Positions 43,038-53,283 of a DNA stretch of 64,000 nt are shown here, one piece after another (the stretch's first letter is position 1; each line of letters begins with the position of its first letter). The notes beneath the pieces are model-generated. The model saw nothing but the letters and a program-made list of their open reading frames with translations. It had not been told where the DNA came from and did not search any database. Made by a program: the position numbers and the translations under genes. Origin of the DNA: Chitinophagaceae bacterium IBVUCB1 (GTDB taxonomy: Bacteria; Bacteroidota; Bacteroidia; Chitinophagales; Chitinophagaceae); assembly GCA_002127285.1 (NCBI GenBank), contig NFUW01000002.1, positions 1,078,744 to 1,142,743 of the forward strand, written 5' to 3'.

Positions 43038-44450
43038 ATGCAACAAGAACGTGTACCATCGCGTACCATATATATACTACGTTTATTTAAAGAAGCCGTC
43101 AAAGGCGCAGAACAAGACTATACTACAGGCAGCATCAACAAAGCCATCTTTATGTTATCTGTACCCATGATACTGGAAATGGTCATGGAATCGCTATTTG
43201 CAGTAGTGGATGTATTTTTTGTAAGCAAGCTGGGCACCGATGCCGTAGCTACAGTAGGACTTACCGAAAGTATGCTCACCATTCTCTACTCCGTAGCATG
43301 GGGTGTAGCCATGGGTGCTACCGCATTGGTAGCCCGCCGTATAGGCGAAAAGAATACGGATGGTGCAGCACATGCAGGTATGCAGGCTATATATGTTGGT
43401 GTCAGCATCAGCATATTGGTAAGCATTGCGGGCATTTTCTTTGCCAAAGAACTGCTATTGCTGATGGGGGCTGAGCAGCGTGTGGCAAATAATAATTACC
43501 ACTATACCCAACTGCTGATGGGCAGCAATATCGTCATCATGCTGCTATTCCTTATCAATGGTATATTTCGTGGTGCGGGCGATGCTACAATAGCTATGCG
43601 CTCGTTATGGTTAGCCAATATACTCAATATCATCCTCTGCCCTACCCTTATCAATGGCTTTGGCCCCATACCAGCTATGGGGCTTACGGGTGCAGCATTA
43701 GCAACAACCATCGGGCGTGGCGTGGGTGTATGTTATCAGCTATACCACCTCTTTAACGGCAAAGGGGCTATCCGCATACTACGCAGGCATATGAGTATAG
43801 ATGCACCTATCATTGGCAATATCATAAAAATATCTTCGGGAGGTACAGCACAGTTTCTCATAGCATCTGCCAGTTGGATATTTTTGGTTAAGATACTATC
43901 AGACTTTGGCAGCAATGCGCTTGCAGGTTATACCATCGGCATACGTGTTATCATCTTTACCATATTGCCTGCATGGGGTATGGCTAATGCGGCTGCTACA
44001 TTAGTAGGGCAAAATTTAGGTGCTGCACAACCCGACAGGGCTGAAAAATCTGTATGGCTGACGGCTCGGTACAATATGTTTTTTCTGGTATCAGTGGCAG
44101 TTATATTCTTTACCTGTGCTAAGTGGATTATCAGCATATTTACTACCGATGCGGCAGTGATAGCAAGCGGTGTAGAGTGTCTGCGTTACGTAAGCCTCGG
44201 TTATGCATTCTATGGCTATGGTATGGTAGTGGCACAATCATTCAATGGTGCGGGCGATACGAAAACGCCCACTATAATCAATCTATTTGGTTTTTGGGCA
44301 TTTCAGATACCACTGGCTTATGTATTGGCAAAGACATTGCAGTTTGGACCTATGGGCGTATTCCTTGCCATATCTATTGCAGAGAGTGCCATTGCTATTG
44401 CGGCCATCGTGGTATTTAAACGTGGCAAATGGAAGACCGTGAAAGTGTAG
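43038..44450 (+). CDS. MATE family efflux transporter
   Basis: 470 residues with about twelve membrane helices in two similar halves. It is a multidrug/toxin exporter driven by a cation gradient. Family features: SVPMILEMVMESLFAVVDVF and VSKLGTDAVATVGLTESMLT in the first half, PAWGMANAAATLVGQNLGAA and QSFNGAGDTKTPTIINLFGF in the second. Substrate and coupling ion cannot be told from sequence. It has a long leader with its own promoter. Confidence 0.93.
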   Translation: MQQERVPSRTIYILRLFKEAVKGAEQDYTTGSINKAIFMLSVPMILEMVMESLFAVVDVFFVSKLGTDAVATVGLTESMLTILYSVAWGVAMGATALVARRIGEKNTDGAAHAGMQAIYVGVSISILVSIAGIFFAKELLLLMGAEQRVANNNYHYTQLLMGSNIVIMLLFLINGIFRGAGDATIAMRSLWLANILNIILCPTLINGFGPIPAMGLTGAALATTIGRGVGVCYQLYHLFNGKGAIRILRRHMSIDAPIIGNIIKISSGGTAQFLIASASWIFLVKILSDFGSNALAGYTIGIRVIIFTILPAWGMANAAATLVGQNLGAAQPDRAEKSVWLTARYNMFFLVSVAVIFFTCAKWIISIFTTDAAVIASGVECLRYVSLGYAFYGYGMVVAQSFNGAGDTKTPTIINLFGFWAFQIPLAYVLAKTLQFGPMGVFLAISIAESAIAIAAIVVFKRGKWKTVKV

Positions 44451-44466
44451 GCAGTTTGTTGAATTG

Positions 44467-44560
44467 TTGATTGGTTGACTTGTTTACATAATTTGTAATA
44501 GTTGGGCTTGATAAGTTGCCTGATTAACTAATGAACAATTCAACTAATCAACCAATCAAC
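44467..44560. repeat. Inverted repeat between MATE and the small lipoprotein
   Basis: TTGATTGGTTGA near 44467 pairs with TCAACCAATCAA near 44549, with further partial copies of the same words between them. It sits between convergent genes and may end both transcripts, although no T-run follows. Confidence 0.45.
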
Positions 44561-44895
44561 TAATTGGTTATCCTAACCAAAAATAAGGTGTCGCCTATTG
44601 TCGGCTCCCAAAAATAATTAGTGTAATAGCCCTGTTTGCTGATTGTGAGTTTGAAGACAGGGCATTTAGCTACGCCACCTTTATTGTAGCCTGTTTCAAA
44701 AACGCCCATACTATCGGTATAAACATACCTTGTATCATCTTGCCTACCATTCATGGCAGCTACGCTTTTTACCAGTGCATCGGGCAGTGCTTTGCGGGTT
44801 TCGCGGTCGGCTACTACGTTGCGCGTTACCTGCATACAGTCTTTGCAAGACGATGCAGCAATCAACAAAATACCTATTGCCAAATACCTGAGCAT
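44560..44895 (-). CDS. Hypothetical small lipoprotein
   Basis: 111 residues from the ATG at 44895, which starts a lipoprotein signal (MLRYLAIGILLIAASSC). The mature part (VADRETRKALPDALVKSVAA, then FETGYNKGGVAKCPVFKLTI and a C-terminal GDTLFLVRI) resembles the carboxypeptidase-regulatory type beta-sandwich: an ornament-like domain common in Bacteroidota envelope proteins. Function unknown. The longer open frame upstream is rejected because it would bury the signal peptide. Confidence 0.7.
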   Translation of the reverse strand: MLRYLAIGILLIAASSCKDCMQVTRNVVADRETRKALPDALVKSVAAMNGRQDDTRYVYTDSMGVFETGYNKGGVAKCPVFKLTISKQGYYTNYFWEPTIGDTLFLVRITN

Positions 44896-44934
44896 GGTGT
44901 AAAGATAACTTTGGAAAAATGAAATAATAAAAAA

Positions 44935-45045
44935 ACTAAACCCTAAAGCCGCACATCGCAACTTTAGGATTTAGATATTAGAACTTATGGTTTAGATATT
45001 AGTATTTAGGATTTAGATATTAGAACTTAGAGCTTTAGTATTTAT
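44935..45045. repeat. Degenerate short tandem repeats downstream of pruA
   Basis: Three imperfect copies of a 20-odd base unit built on GGATTTAGATATTAGAACTTA. A+T rich, no coding potential. Confidence 0.55.
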
Positions 45046-46673
45046 TCCTGATGAAACGGATACCTGTAGTCTGTAACAGGCACGTAGGTTTCCTTAATCG
45101 TCCTTGCGCTAAGCCAGCGATACAAGTTCAGAGCTGAGCCTGCCTTATCATTAGTACCCGATGCACGCGCACCGCCAAATGGCTGCTGCCCTACTACCGC
45201 TCCCGTAGGCTTATCGTTGATGTAGAAATTACCGGCTGCATTTACCAGCTTGCGTGTCATATACTCTGCAGCATAGCGGTCTTGAGAGAAGATAGCGCCC
45301 GTCAATGCATAGCCGCTTGTATGGTCTACGGTATCCAGTATATCTTCCCATTTGTCTGCATCGTAGGTATAGATGGTAAGCACAGGGCCAAAGAGTTCTT
45401 CGCACATGGTTACATAGTCTGGTGTTGATGCTTCTATCACTGTTGGCTCTATGTACCAACCCTTTGTTTTGTCATAACCGCCACCACATAGTATGCTTGC
45501 CTGCCCGTTGCTGTTCTTCACGCCATCTATATATTTAGCCAAGCTATCAAAAGACTTCTCGTCTATCACCGCGTTGATGAAATTGGTGAAATCATCTACC
45601 ACACCCATCTTCATGGTCTTTATCTCTGCTACCAGTTTGGTTTTTATTTCGGCTGCCAAGTTGCTTGGCAAGTAGGCACGGCTGGCGGCACTACACTTCT
45701 GCCCCTGATATTCAAAAGCACCACGCGCAAGGCCTGCTACCACCGCATCGGCATTGGCACTGGGGTGAACCATCACAAAGTCTTTACCACCTGTTTCGCC
45801 CACTATACGCGGGTACGATTTGTATTTGGCAATATTCTCGCCTATGCTCTTCCACATACTTTGGAATACGCCTGTAGAGCCTGTAAAGTGTACGCCTGCA
45901 AAGTCTGGGTGTGCATAGCATATTTCGCCAACAACAGGGCCGGGGGGATATACCAGATTAATAACACCTGCAGGCAGCCCCGCTTCTATCAATATTTCCA
46001 TAAACACCGATGCGCTGTATATCTGCGTATTGGCAGGTTTCCATACCACTACGTTACCGCACATGGCGGGTGCAGTTGGCAGGTTGCCACCGATAGCCGT
46101 AAAGTTGAATGGCGTTACAGCCAGTACAAAACCTTCCAGCGGACGGTACTCCATACGGTTGTGGAACGCAGGTGTAGATATGGGTTGTTCGTTATAAATC
46201 TTAGCAAGGAAATGAACGTTGAAGCGCAGGAAGTCTATCAATTCGCAAGCACTGTCTATCTCTGCCTGATAAGCGTTTTTGCTCTGTCCCAGCATGGTAG
46301 CCGCATTCATTTTGTAGCGGTATTTGGTAGCCAGCAACTCTGCCGCTTTCAGAAAGATGGCAGCACGATGCTCCCATGGCATTTCTGCCCAATTTTTACG
46401 AGCTTCCAGCGCGGCATCTATCGCTTGTTTTACATGCTCTGCACCACCTGCATGAAAATGCCCCAGCAAATGCCCTGTTTCGTGCGGCGGGCGTATTTCT
46501 TTAGTATTGCCCGTGCGCACCTCTTGCCCGTTGATGTACATAGGTATATCGCGTACTTGCGCCTTCAGTTCTGCTATGGCTTTTTGCAAAGCAGCACGTT
46601 CTGGGCTATTAGGGCCGTAGTTTAGTACCGTTTCGTTCTTTGGCAGTTCGTAATGAAAATAAGCGTTATGCAT
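45042..46673 (-). CDS. pruA: L-glutamate gamma-semialdehyde dehydrogenase (P5C dehydrogenase)
   Basis: 543 residues, typical of the single-domain P5CDH. It oxidises glutamate semialdehyde to glutamate in proline degradation. Aldehyde dehydrogenase features: FNFTAIGGNLPTAPAMCGNV, VHFTGSTGVFQSMWKSIGEN, the general base Glu in VGETGGKDFVMVH, and the nucleophilic Cys in YQGQKCSAASRAYLP. The C-terminus QQPFGGARASGTNDKAGSAL is also conserved. The proline dehydrogenase (putA/prodh) is not in the window. Monocistronic. Confidence 0.96.
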   Translation of the reverse strand: MHNAYFHYELPKNETVLNYGPNSPERAALQKAIAELKAQVRDIPMYINGQEVRTGNTKEIRPPHETGHLLGHFHAGGAEHVKQAIDAALEARKNWAEMPWEHRAAIFLKAAELLATKYRYKMNAATMLGQSKNAYQAEIDSACELIDFLRFNVHFLAKIYNEQPISTPAFHNRMEYRPLEGFVLAVTPFNFTAIGGNLPTAPAMCGNVVVWKPANTQIYSASVFMEILIEAGLPAGVINLVYPPGPVVGEICYAHPDFAGVHFTGSTGVFQSMWKSIGENIAKYKSYPRIVGETGGKDFVMVHPSANADAVVAGLARGAFEYQGQKCSAASRAYLPSNLAAEIKTKLVAEIKTMKMGVVDDFTNFINAVIDEKSFDSLAKYIDGVKNSNGQASILCGGGYDKTKGWYIEPTVIEASTPDYVTMCEELFGPVLTIYTYDADKWEDILDTVDHTSGYALTGAIFSQDRYAAEYMTRKLVNAAGNFYINDKPTGAVVGQQPFGGARASGTNDKAGSALNLYRWLSARTIKETYVPVTDYRYPFHQE

Positions 46674-46825
46674 TTTTGTAGTCTTAAGTCTTTAGTAGAA
46701 AGTAGATAGTACCCTTTGTAAGGCAGATAGCTACTTGAGGGTGCAAAGGTACATAATAAAGGATTGTATTCATATGGCATTGCGGCTTTGTATTAGTAGC
46801 ATATACCAACTTATGCAATTCATAA

Positions 46826-46862
46826 TAAAATAAAAACACCGACAACTGATTGCCGGTGTTTT
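46826..46862 (-). terminator. Terminator of the 1061-residue surface protein gene
   Basis: Arms AAAACACCG and CGGTGTTTT, followed on the minus strand by a T-rich run. Confidence 0.82.
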
Positions 46863-46902
46863 GTTTACTTGTAACTCTCGCTACAAGAGTAAGTGCTATT
46901 TT

Positions 46903-49900
46903 TTATCTCACCAATGTTACATCACCTTTGTAGGTTTCAACTTCACCATCGGGGTATGCTACACGTATCAGATATGTGTATGTGCCTGATTCCTGTGCCA
47001 CACCACGCCATGTTCCATCCCAGCCTTTATTGCCGTTGTATACTTCTTGACCCCAACGGTTGAATACCCTGAACTCTGCATAACGTTGGAATGTCATATT
47101 CGTTACTTTGAACAAGTCATTCTTACCATCGCCATTCGGGCTGAATGCTGTTGGTATGAACAGATTATCGCGATAGTCTATGCCTACACGTACTGTATCA
47201 AACGATACGCAACCATTAGTAGCAATACCACCTACTACATATTGTGTAGATTCCGTAGGCCTTGCTATAGGATAAGAAATATTCGGATTGTTCAGTGATG
47301 ATACCGGTGTCCAGTTGTAGATGCGTGCACCGTTTACCATCAATTGTACACTCTGTCCGTACTTGATAACGGTATCTTTAGTCAGAATGTTTACAACTGG
47401 CAACGGCTTCACTTCTATGTAAGCGTCAATGGTATCATAACAGAAGAGTTCGTCACCTACCTTTATTTTATAGAAAGTGCTCTTCTTAGGCTTAAGAACG
47501 GGACTTGCACAGCGGTCGCAGCTTGCAGACTCGTGAGCAGATTTGAACTGTCCATTCTCAAACTCAAACCATTCAAAGTAAGTACCGTTTTTAACAGACA
47601 ACGGTGCTGTTTCGCCAAAGCATATTGAAGTGTCTTTCGGTAACACATAGAAATCGTGTACGGGTACTACGATGTCTATCGTATCGCGTATCAAACAGCC
47701 GCTGTTACCAAAAGTATTAACCGTATAGCGTGTTGACTTAGAAACATAAGACAATGGCTGCTTGCTGGTGCTATCTGACAAATATTGGCCAGGATTCCAT
47801 ATAATATTAAATGGCAGATAAGGTGCATCATTAAAGCCAAAGGTGAATACCGGGCGTGCAAGGAATTCTTTAATATTTGTATTAGTAGTAACGCCACAAA
47901 CTGACGTTGAAGCAGCATCTGCCTTAAGCTGCAATGCAGAGGTATAAACAGTAGGCATATACTTAAGTACCGGTGCCTGAGGTGCTGTAGCAGCACATGG
48001 TACAATATTGGGATTGCTGTTGTAGCAAATCTCAACAATCAGGTTTTTAGTTGTGTCCCAATCATAAGGTGTATCCAAACTAAATTTATGAACACCGTTG
48101 GGGAATGAAATAGGATTGGGTGAAATATATACAGGTATCATACCGGTTTCAAAACCAGTAGTCCTATTTAAAGCAGTTTTATTAGTACACTTTAACGAAA
48201 TAGAAAAATTGTAATACTGGAAAGTAGGGTCAGTAGCTTTTGTTGTTTCAAAAGCAATCGTTCTTAGCGTAGAAGATCGCATACCATACTCTCTGATTTC
48301 GTTCTTAGATATGAGGTACTGGTATTTGGTACTACGAATATCATTATAGAAAATCGGTGTACCCGCTCCTAAACTATCATAAGAAAAACCAATACCATAA
48401 ACAGGAGAACCATATATATTAGCGCTATCCAAAACACCTATAGCTTGCTGCGAAGGTCCGCATGGAAGATTGTTTAACGGACCTTTACCTGTCAAACTAA
48501 CATCGAGCTGTAGATAATCAGGACGGCACATTACAAACGGAGATGCCTGCGGGAATATATCAATGGTGTTGGATGTATCAACAAATACACTTACCGTATC
48601 TCTTGATTTACAATTACCTACCAAATCAGGAGTACTTACTACATAGGTAGTAGTTACTGTAGGGTCTGCTAAAGGGTTGATAATATCATCTTTAGACAAA
48701 TTTTTAGCAGGTCCGCCACTTATATCTGTCCATTTAACCGAATTAATGAATTCAGTACCCTTTACAAATAATTGCCTTGGCGTAGGGTTCAAATCACATA
48801 TTGGCAAATCTTTACCCGCATCCAAACCTCTCACTACCCTTATTAAAATAATAATATAGTTTTTCAACACGATGCTATAACCACCACCGCTACAAGTAGA
48901 GTCTTTAGATACTATCGTAAGCGTTTTTTCGCCTAAATCTGCCTGTGTAGGAGTCCATGAAAAAACACCCGTTACTTTAGTAGTACCTTCACCAGTAACA
49001 GCAAAAGTAGCACCAGGAAAATCTGCTTCATTAGCATCCATGTACAATTCGCTGGTTGAAACGTCCGAATTACTGTTAGCAGTATATGTCAGGTTGCTAC
49101 CAGGGCATACAATCAAAGAATTCTTTATAAACGTACCATTTGTAATAGATCCGCCAGTAGTATAGCTTGTATCAACAATTGGTGGAGGCGCATTACAGTT
49201 CAGTATAGATATTTGCGCATCTCTACGTGTATAGCCTGTAGATATACCCGTAGCACGGTCGTATTCATCGCAGCGGAAGGCTAACACAAAGAAGCCTGCG
49301 TTAAGTGGCGTAAACGTAGCTGCACCCGTAAACGGATCAACCCTGAATGGATTACTTGCAGCACACTCAATGGGGTCCGCAAGTGAATAATTGAAAGGCG
49401 TAGTATTATACCCGCAGAATGTAGTTGCATTACCATCTAAAGGTACTACAGCGGTTGTACGAAGGCTATCGTTGTTAGGGTCTTCAGGCCTGTTCAGATA
49501 CTTAGCAGGTTGATTAGTACACAAATATGGTAAAGGAATTTCCCTGAAGCGAGGTGTGCTATTATTGTACTTGATTACATTGTTAAGGCCTGCTTCAACA
49601 TAAATACTTGCGCAATTAATATTACTGATAGCACCATTGCGACAGCAACTGCTCCAGCTAAAAACCCAATCGGGTGCCGGACCTGCCAGTATTACATTAC
49701 CAACAAACCTGTGTCTTACATAACCCCTCAACTGCTGATTGGCAGGTACACGACAAGAGTTGAACGGCTTGATGGAATCGCACAATTCATCCAATGTGTC
49801 TATGATAGGGTTGGGTATCAAGAGGTTTGTGTTAACTGATAAACTGGCACTACGTATGCTGATGTTGGCACTACCGTCAAGACCTGCATTACCGGTTTCG

Positions 49901-50088
49901 CATGCTTTGTATTGGTCAAAAGTAACCTCGTACAGGTATTCTGTAGTACCAGTACAACCATCAATACCTGCACCTATATAGGTGACAAAAAGGTCTACTG
50001 CTGCATAGTGCGATGCGCGAGCCTGTTGGTAGGATACAAGCGATAATATCAACAATAGTATCGCTTGTATTTTTTTATTTATTCTCAT
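46903..50088 (-). CDS. Large surface protein with gliding-motility-type T9SS C-terminal domain
   Basis: 1061 residues. Signal peptide (MRINKKIQAILLLILSLVSY, cut near ARA), then SHYAAVDLFVTYIGAGIDGC, a start typical of a Bacteroidota surface family with many Cys pairs. The middle has repeated Ig-like parts. The end is a T9SS type B sorting domain (IPTAFSPNGDGKNDLFKV, FNRWGQEVYNGNKGWDGTWR, VETYKGDVTLVR). Likely exported and anchored on the surface, as an adhesin or matrix part. It shares its overall plan with the next gene (50149), so the two are paralogues, 60 bases apart and on the same strand. Confidence 0.88.
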   Translation of the reverse strand: MRINKKIQAILLLILSLVSYQQARASHYAAVDLFVTYIGAGIDGCTGTTEYLYEVTFDQYKACETGNAGLDGSANISIRSASLSVNTNLLIPNPIIDTLDELCDSIKPFNSCRVPANQQLRGYVRHRFVGNVILAGPAPDWVFSWSSCCRNGAISNINCASIYVEAGLNNVIKYNNSTPRFREIPLPYLCTNQPAKYLNRPEDPNNDSLRTTAVVPLDGNATTFCGYNTTPFNYSLADPIECAASNPFRVDPFTGAATFTPLNAGFFVLAFRCDEYDRATGISTGYTRRDAQISILNCNAPPPIVDTSYTTGGSITNGTFIKNSLIVCPGSNLTYTANSNSDVSTSELYMDANEADFPGATFAVTGEGTTKVTGVFSWTPTQADLGEKTLTIVSKDSTCSGGGYSIVLKNYIIILIRVVRGLDAGKDLPICDLNPTPRQLFVKGTEFINSVKWTDISGGPAKNLSKDDIINPLADPTVTTTYVVSTPDLVGNCKSRDTVSVFVDTSNTIDIFPQASPFVMCRPDYLQLDVSLTGKGPLNNLPCGPSQQAIGVLDSANIYGSPVYGIGFSYDSLGAGTPIFYNDIRSTKYQYLISKNEIREYGMRSSTLRTIAFETTKATDPTFQYYNFSISLKCTNKTALNRTTGFETGMIPVYISPNPISFPNGVHKFSLDTPYDWDTTKNLIVEICYNSNPNIVPCAATAPQAPVLKYMPTVYTSALQLKADAASTSVCGVTTNTNIKEFLARPVFTFGFNDAPYLPFNIIWNPGQYLSDSTSKQPLSYVSKSTRYTVNTFGNSGCLIRDTIDIVVPVHDFYVLPKDTSICFGETAPLSVKNGTYFEWFEFENGQFKSAHESASCDRCASPVLKPKKSTFYKIKVGDELFCYDTIDAYIEVKPLPVVNILTKDTVIKYGQSVQLMVNGARIYNWTPVSSLNNPNISYPIARPTESTQYVVGGIATNGCVSFDTVRVGIDYRDNLFIPTAFSPNGDGKNDLFKVTNMTFQRYAEFRVFNRWGQEVYNGNKGWDGTWRGVAQESGTYTYLIRVAYPDGEVETYKGDVTLVR

Positions 50089-50148
50089 ATAATAAGATTA
50101 AACTTTCTTTCTATTAATATCTTAAATTATATCCTGTCAATTATTTGT

Positions 50149-53115
50149 TTAACGAACCAATGTAACGTTCCCTTGCTTGGTGAAGCGCCTTCCGGCAGAT
50201 GTTACTGCATCTACAGTGTAGATATAAACACCCAAAGGTTGCGGTTCTCCGTTGAAAGTACCATCCCATCCTTTATTGATATCTGATGTTTCAAACACCT
50301 TCATACCCCAACGGTTGTAGATAGTAAAGCTCTTCAATGTTGCATCGCCGCGGCGCAGTATTTTAAATGTACCGTTTGCTGAACCAGGGCTGAATGCATT
50401 TGGCACTTCAAGCATGCTTTCTGCAGATACCAGTACGCTGATAGAATCTGTCGTGCTGCAACCTGATTCTGTTACGCCTGTTACAATATACCTTGTATTC
50501 ACGTCTGGTTTTACTATCGGGTTAGATATATCAGCTTTGTTGAGCCCCAATGGAGGGAACCAAGCAAAGTAGCTACAGTTGCCGGTAGGATCCATCTGAT
50601 AAGTTTCGCCGGGGTATATCCTTACAGAATCTGGCAGGAATATACGTGCACCCGGATGAACTACTACCTTCACTTCTGCAGTATCGAAACATTCGTTTAC
50701 ATCAGTAGCAAATACTTTATATAACTGTGTTGACATTGGGCTAACAGTTGGATTAGCAGATTGCGTACTGCTTATCCTCACCTCAGGATGCCACTTAAAT
50801 GTTCTTAAACCTGTACCTGTAACAGATAGCTTGGCTTCGTTGCCAGGGCATATTGCCGTATCGCCATCTACAACAAGGAAGTCTGCTGGGAATACTGTAA
50901 GTAATACCGTGTCAAATGCAGAACAACCAGCTTTGGGGCTCTTTGCAGTCAACGTCAGCTTGGTAGTTTGCTGTGCCTTGAATATCGGGCTTGCAGATTT
51001 GTTATTATCAAGCGAAGCACCGGGAGTCCATTCAAGATCAAAGTTGAAGTTAGAAGGCGTTATAATACCCTGCAACTTCATCGTATCGTTTTCGCACATT
51101 GATGCATCATCGTTCACAACCACAAACGGATTGGGTTCTACATCAACATCAAACTCTGCAAGGCTGTCATAAGAACATCCGGGGAATGATGCTTTTATTA
51201 TATATTTATTTGGCCCTAAAGGAGCTGGAGTAATTACAGGATTGATGATATTCGGATCGCTGAACTGTCCGTTACCATTTGCAGCAGACCACAAGTATGT
51301 ATAGCGGCTGTCACCTGTAATATTCGGTGTAATAGTGGCACCCTCGCATACTGCGGTATCCTGATTATTCAAAACAAAGCCTGTCAATACATCTACTCTT
51401 ACAGTATCAAATGCCTTACATACGTTGATGTTTGAAGATATTACAACACGATATGTAACAGTTGACCCCGGCGTTGAAGTAGGTGTATTTAATGTATCAT
51501 TATTCAGGAAAGTAGCAGGAGACCATTTCGTTTTATAGATAACACCAGGAGAAGGTATCAGGTTCAGATTCAGATTTACTGCATTTCTGGGGCATGTAAG
51601 TATATCTGCCATTGGTGTGAATGTAACACCCTGCAATACCGTTACAGTTACAGTATCCTTATTGATATTAGGACAGAATGGATTAATAGTTGATGTAACT
51701 AAATACCTTGTTAGCATACCAGGAGAAGCTACCGGGCTTGGACAGTTAGTGCAGCTAAGGCTGGTTATCGGAGAACCACCGGGCAATACAGACCAAACAT
51801 AGTTGCCACCACCACTTGCATTAAGATAAGCTGTTTCGTTAGGGCATATACTTGTATCAGGCACTGTAACAGTTGGCCCCCATATATATATAGGTATTGT
51901 GATAGGATAGTACAACATGATACCAGGAGGGCGGCATGTAGAGTCTTTGATTGTTACAATCAGGTTTTTCAATTTACCTCCATCTACTACAGCAGGTGTC
52001 CATGAGAAGGTACCAACCACGCTATCAGTCTTCAGGTTAGAATAATTGATAGTAGCCGTAGGAATAGAGAAGAAGCTGTTATCTTCTGCTGTAAGTATAG
52101 CACCAGTGTCGGTAGATGTCATAGCAAAATTGAAAGCCAGGTTTTGACCTACGCAGCCCTCTATCCTGCCACCAAGACCTTGTGCTCCACCTACTATAGA
52201 TGCAGGGTTAACAGTAAGCACTGACGGAGTAGTAGAGCAGCTAAGCACCTGTACTTGTACGTCGCGCATGATGTAACCAATCAATCCGCCAGCACGGTAT
52301 TCGCGTACCCTTGTAGATAATGTATGCGCACCAACTGTAGCTGCTGTAAAAGTCATTTGACCTGTAGCAGAGTTGACCGCGAATGTATTGTTTGTTTGGA
52401 AAGGATTGCCCGGAATACTTAATGCAGGGGTAGCAGCATTAAAAGGTATTATAGTACCTGGTCCGCAAGAACCGGCCTGCAATGGGTTAACAACATCTGT
52501 AACCAATGAGTCGCCATTGGGGTCTATCGCACCATTATTGTATGAATATGGCGTGTTAACGCATACATACGGTATCGGTTTGATAGAGAAATAAGGAGAA
52601 GAGTTACCTTGGAAATCTCTGTTATTGAAAGTGGTTTCTATATACAAATTACCGCCACCGATGTTTAAACTGGTGTTGCGCGCACTGATGCCAATAGAAA
52701 AACGCCATTTGACACACCTGCTGGGCAACTGTATGATGGCTGAATACCACCATTCACGATAGCCGGGAAGCGGAGATGAAAGATTCTGGCACTTGTTGGG
52801 AAATGCAGAACAACCGGCAGACACAGGGTCTCCGTTTGTGCCCCCACCAGGTAATGTACCTGTCCATTTGTTCATGGTAACGGTACTCTGAAAAGAATTA
52901 CAAGAGTCTGTAATACACAGTATTTCCGAAGTTGGTTCGGCAATACCGGTACAGTCTCTGTAAAACTTGAAGAATACACGATACGTGGAGTCTGCAATCC
53001 ACTCATAGATAATTTCACCACCTGCCGCGTGCGATGCCTTAGCCTGCTTTGTCGGCAACATTGCTACGCTGAGTACAGCGAAAAAAACAAGGAGAAAAGA
53101 GTATAACCTTCTCAT
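50149..53115 (-). CDS. Large surface protein with gliding-motility-type T9SS C-terminal domain
   Basis: 988 residues. Signal peptide (MRRLYSFLLVFFAVLSVAML), mature start SHAAGGEIIYEWIADSTYRV then FFKFYRDCTGIAEP, which marks the same family as its neighbour. Repeated beta-sandwich units follow, each carrying phrases like DTAVCEGATITPNITG, DTAICPGNEAKLSVTG and NPTVSPMSTQLYKV. It closes with VPNAFSPGSANGTFKIL, IYNRWGMKVFET and GWDGTFNGEPQPLGVYIYTV, a T9SS type B sorting domain. Secreted, possibly an adhesin. The NGDG calcium-site motif seen in the other two sorting domains here is replaced by GSANG. Confidence 0.88.
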   Translation of the reverse strand: MRRLYSFLLVFFAVLSVAMLPTKQAKASHAAGGEIIYEWIADSTYRVFFKFYRDCTGIAEPTSEILCITDSCNSFQSTVTMNKWTGTLPGGGTNGDPVSAGCSAFPNKCQNLSSPLPGYREWWYSAIIQLPSRCVKWRFSIGISARNTSLNIGGGNLYIETTFNNRDFQGNSSPYFSIKPIPYVCVNTPYSYNNGAIDPNGDSLVTDVVNPLQAGSCGPGTIIPFNAATPALSIPGNPFQTNNTFAVNSATGQMTFTAATVGAHTLSTRVREYRAGGLIGYIMRDVQVQVLSCSTTPSVLTVNPASIVGGAQGLGGRIEGCVGQNLAFNFAMTSTDTGAILTAEDNSFFSIPTATINYSNLKTDSVVGTFSWTPAVVDGGKLKNLIVTIKDSTCRPPGIMLYYPITIPIYIWGPTVTVPDTSICPNETAYLNASGGGNYVWSVLPGGSPITSLSCTNCPSPVASPGMLTRYLVTSTINPFCPNINKDTVTVTVLQGVTFTPMADILTCPRNAVNLNLNLIPSPGVIYKTKWSPATFLNNDTLNTPTSTPGSTVTYRVVISSNINVCKAFDTVRVDVLTGFVLNNQDTAVCEGATITPNITGDSRYTYLWSAANGNGQFSDPNIINPVITPAPLGPNKYIIKASFPGCSYDSLAEFDVDVEPNPFVVVNDDASMCENDTMKLQGIITPSNFNFDLEWTPGASLDNNKSASPIFKAQQTTKLTLTAKSPKAGCSAFDTVLLTVFPADFLVVDGDTAICPGNEAKLSVTGTGLRTFKWHPEVRISSTQSANPTVSPMSTQLYKVFATDVNECFDTAEVKVVVHPGARIFLPDSVRIYPGETYQMDPTGNCSYFAWFPPLGLNKADISNPIVKPDVNTRYIVTGVTESGCSTTDSISVLVSAESMLEVPNAFSPGSANGTFKILRRGDATLKSFTIYNRWGMKVFETSDINKGWDGTFNGEPQPLGVYIYTVDAVTSAGRRFTKQGNVTLVR

Positions 53116-53283
53116 ATTTCGGCGTTGTTTAAACGATTAGATTACTTTATTAATATTTAATTGCGTTAAAATACAACTATATCAGTTTTTATCCAAATAA
53201 CAATGACTAAAAAAAGAATAAATTAAGTTTATTAATCAACTGTTAAATTATTACCAATTAGATGTACTCTCAACATAAAGACA

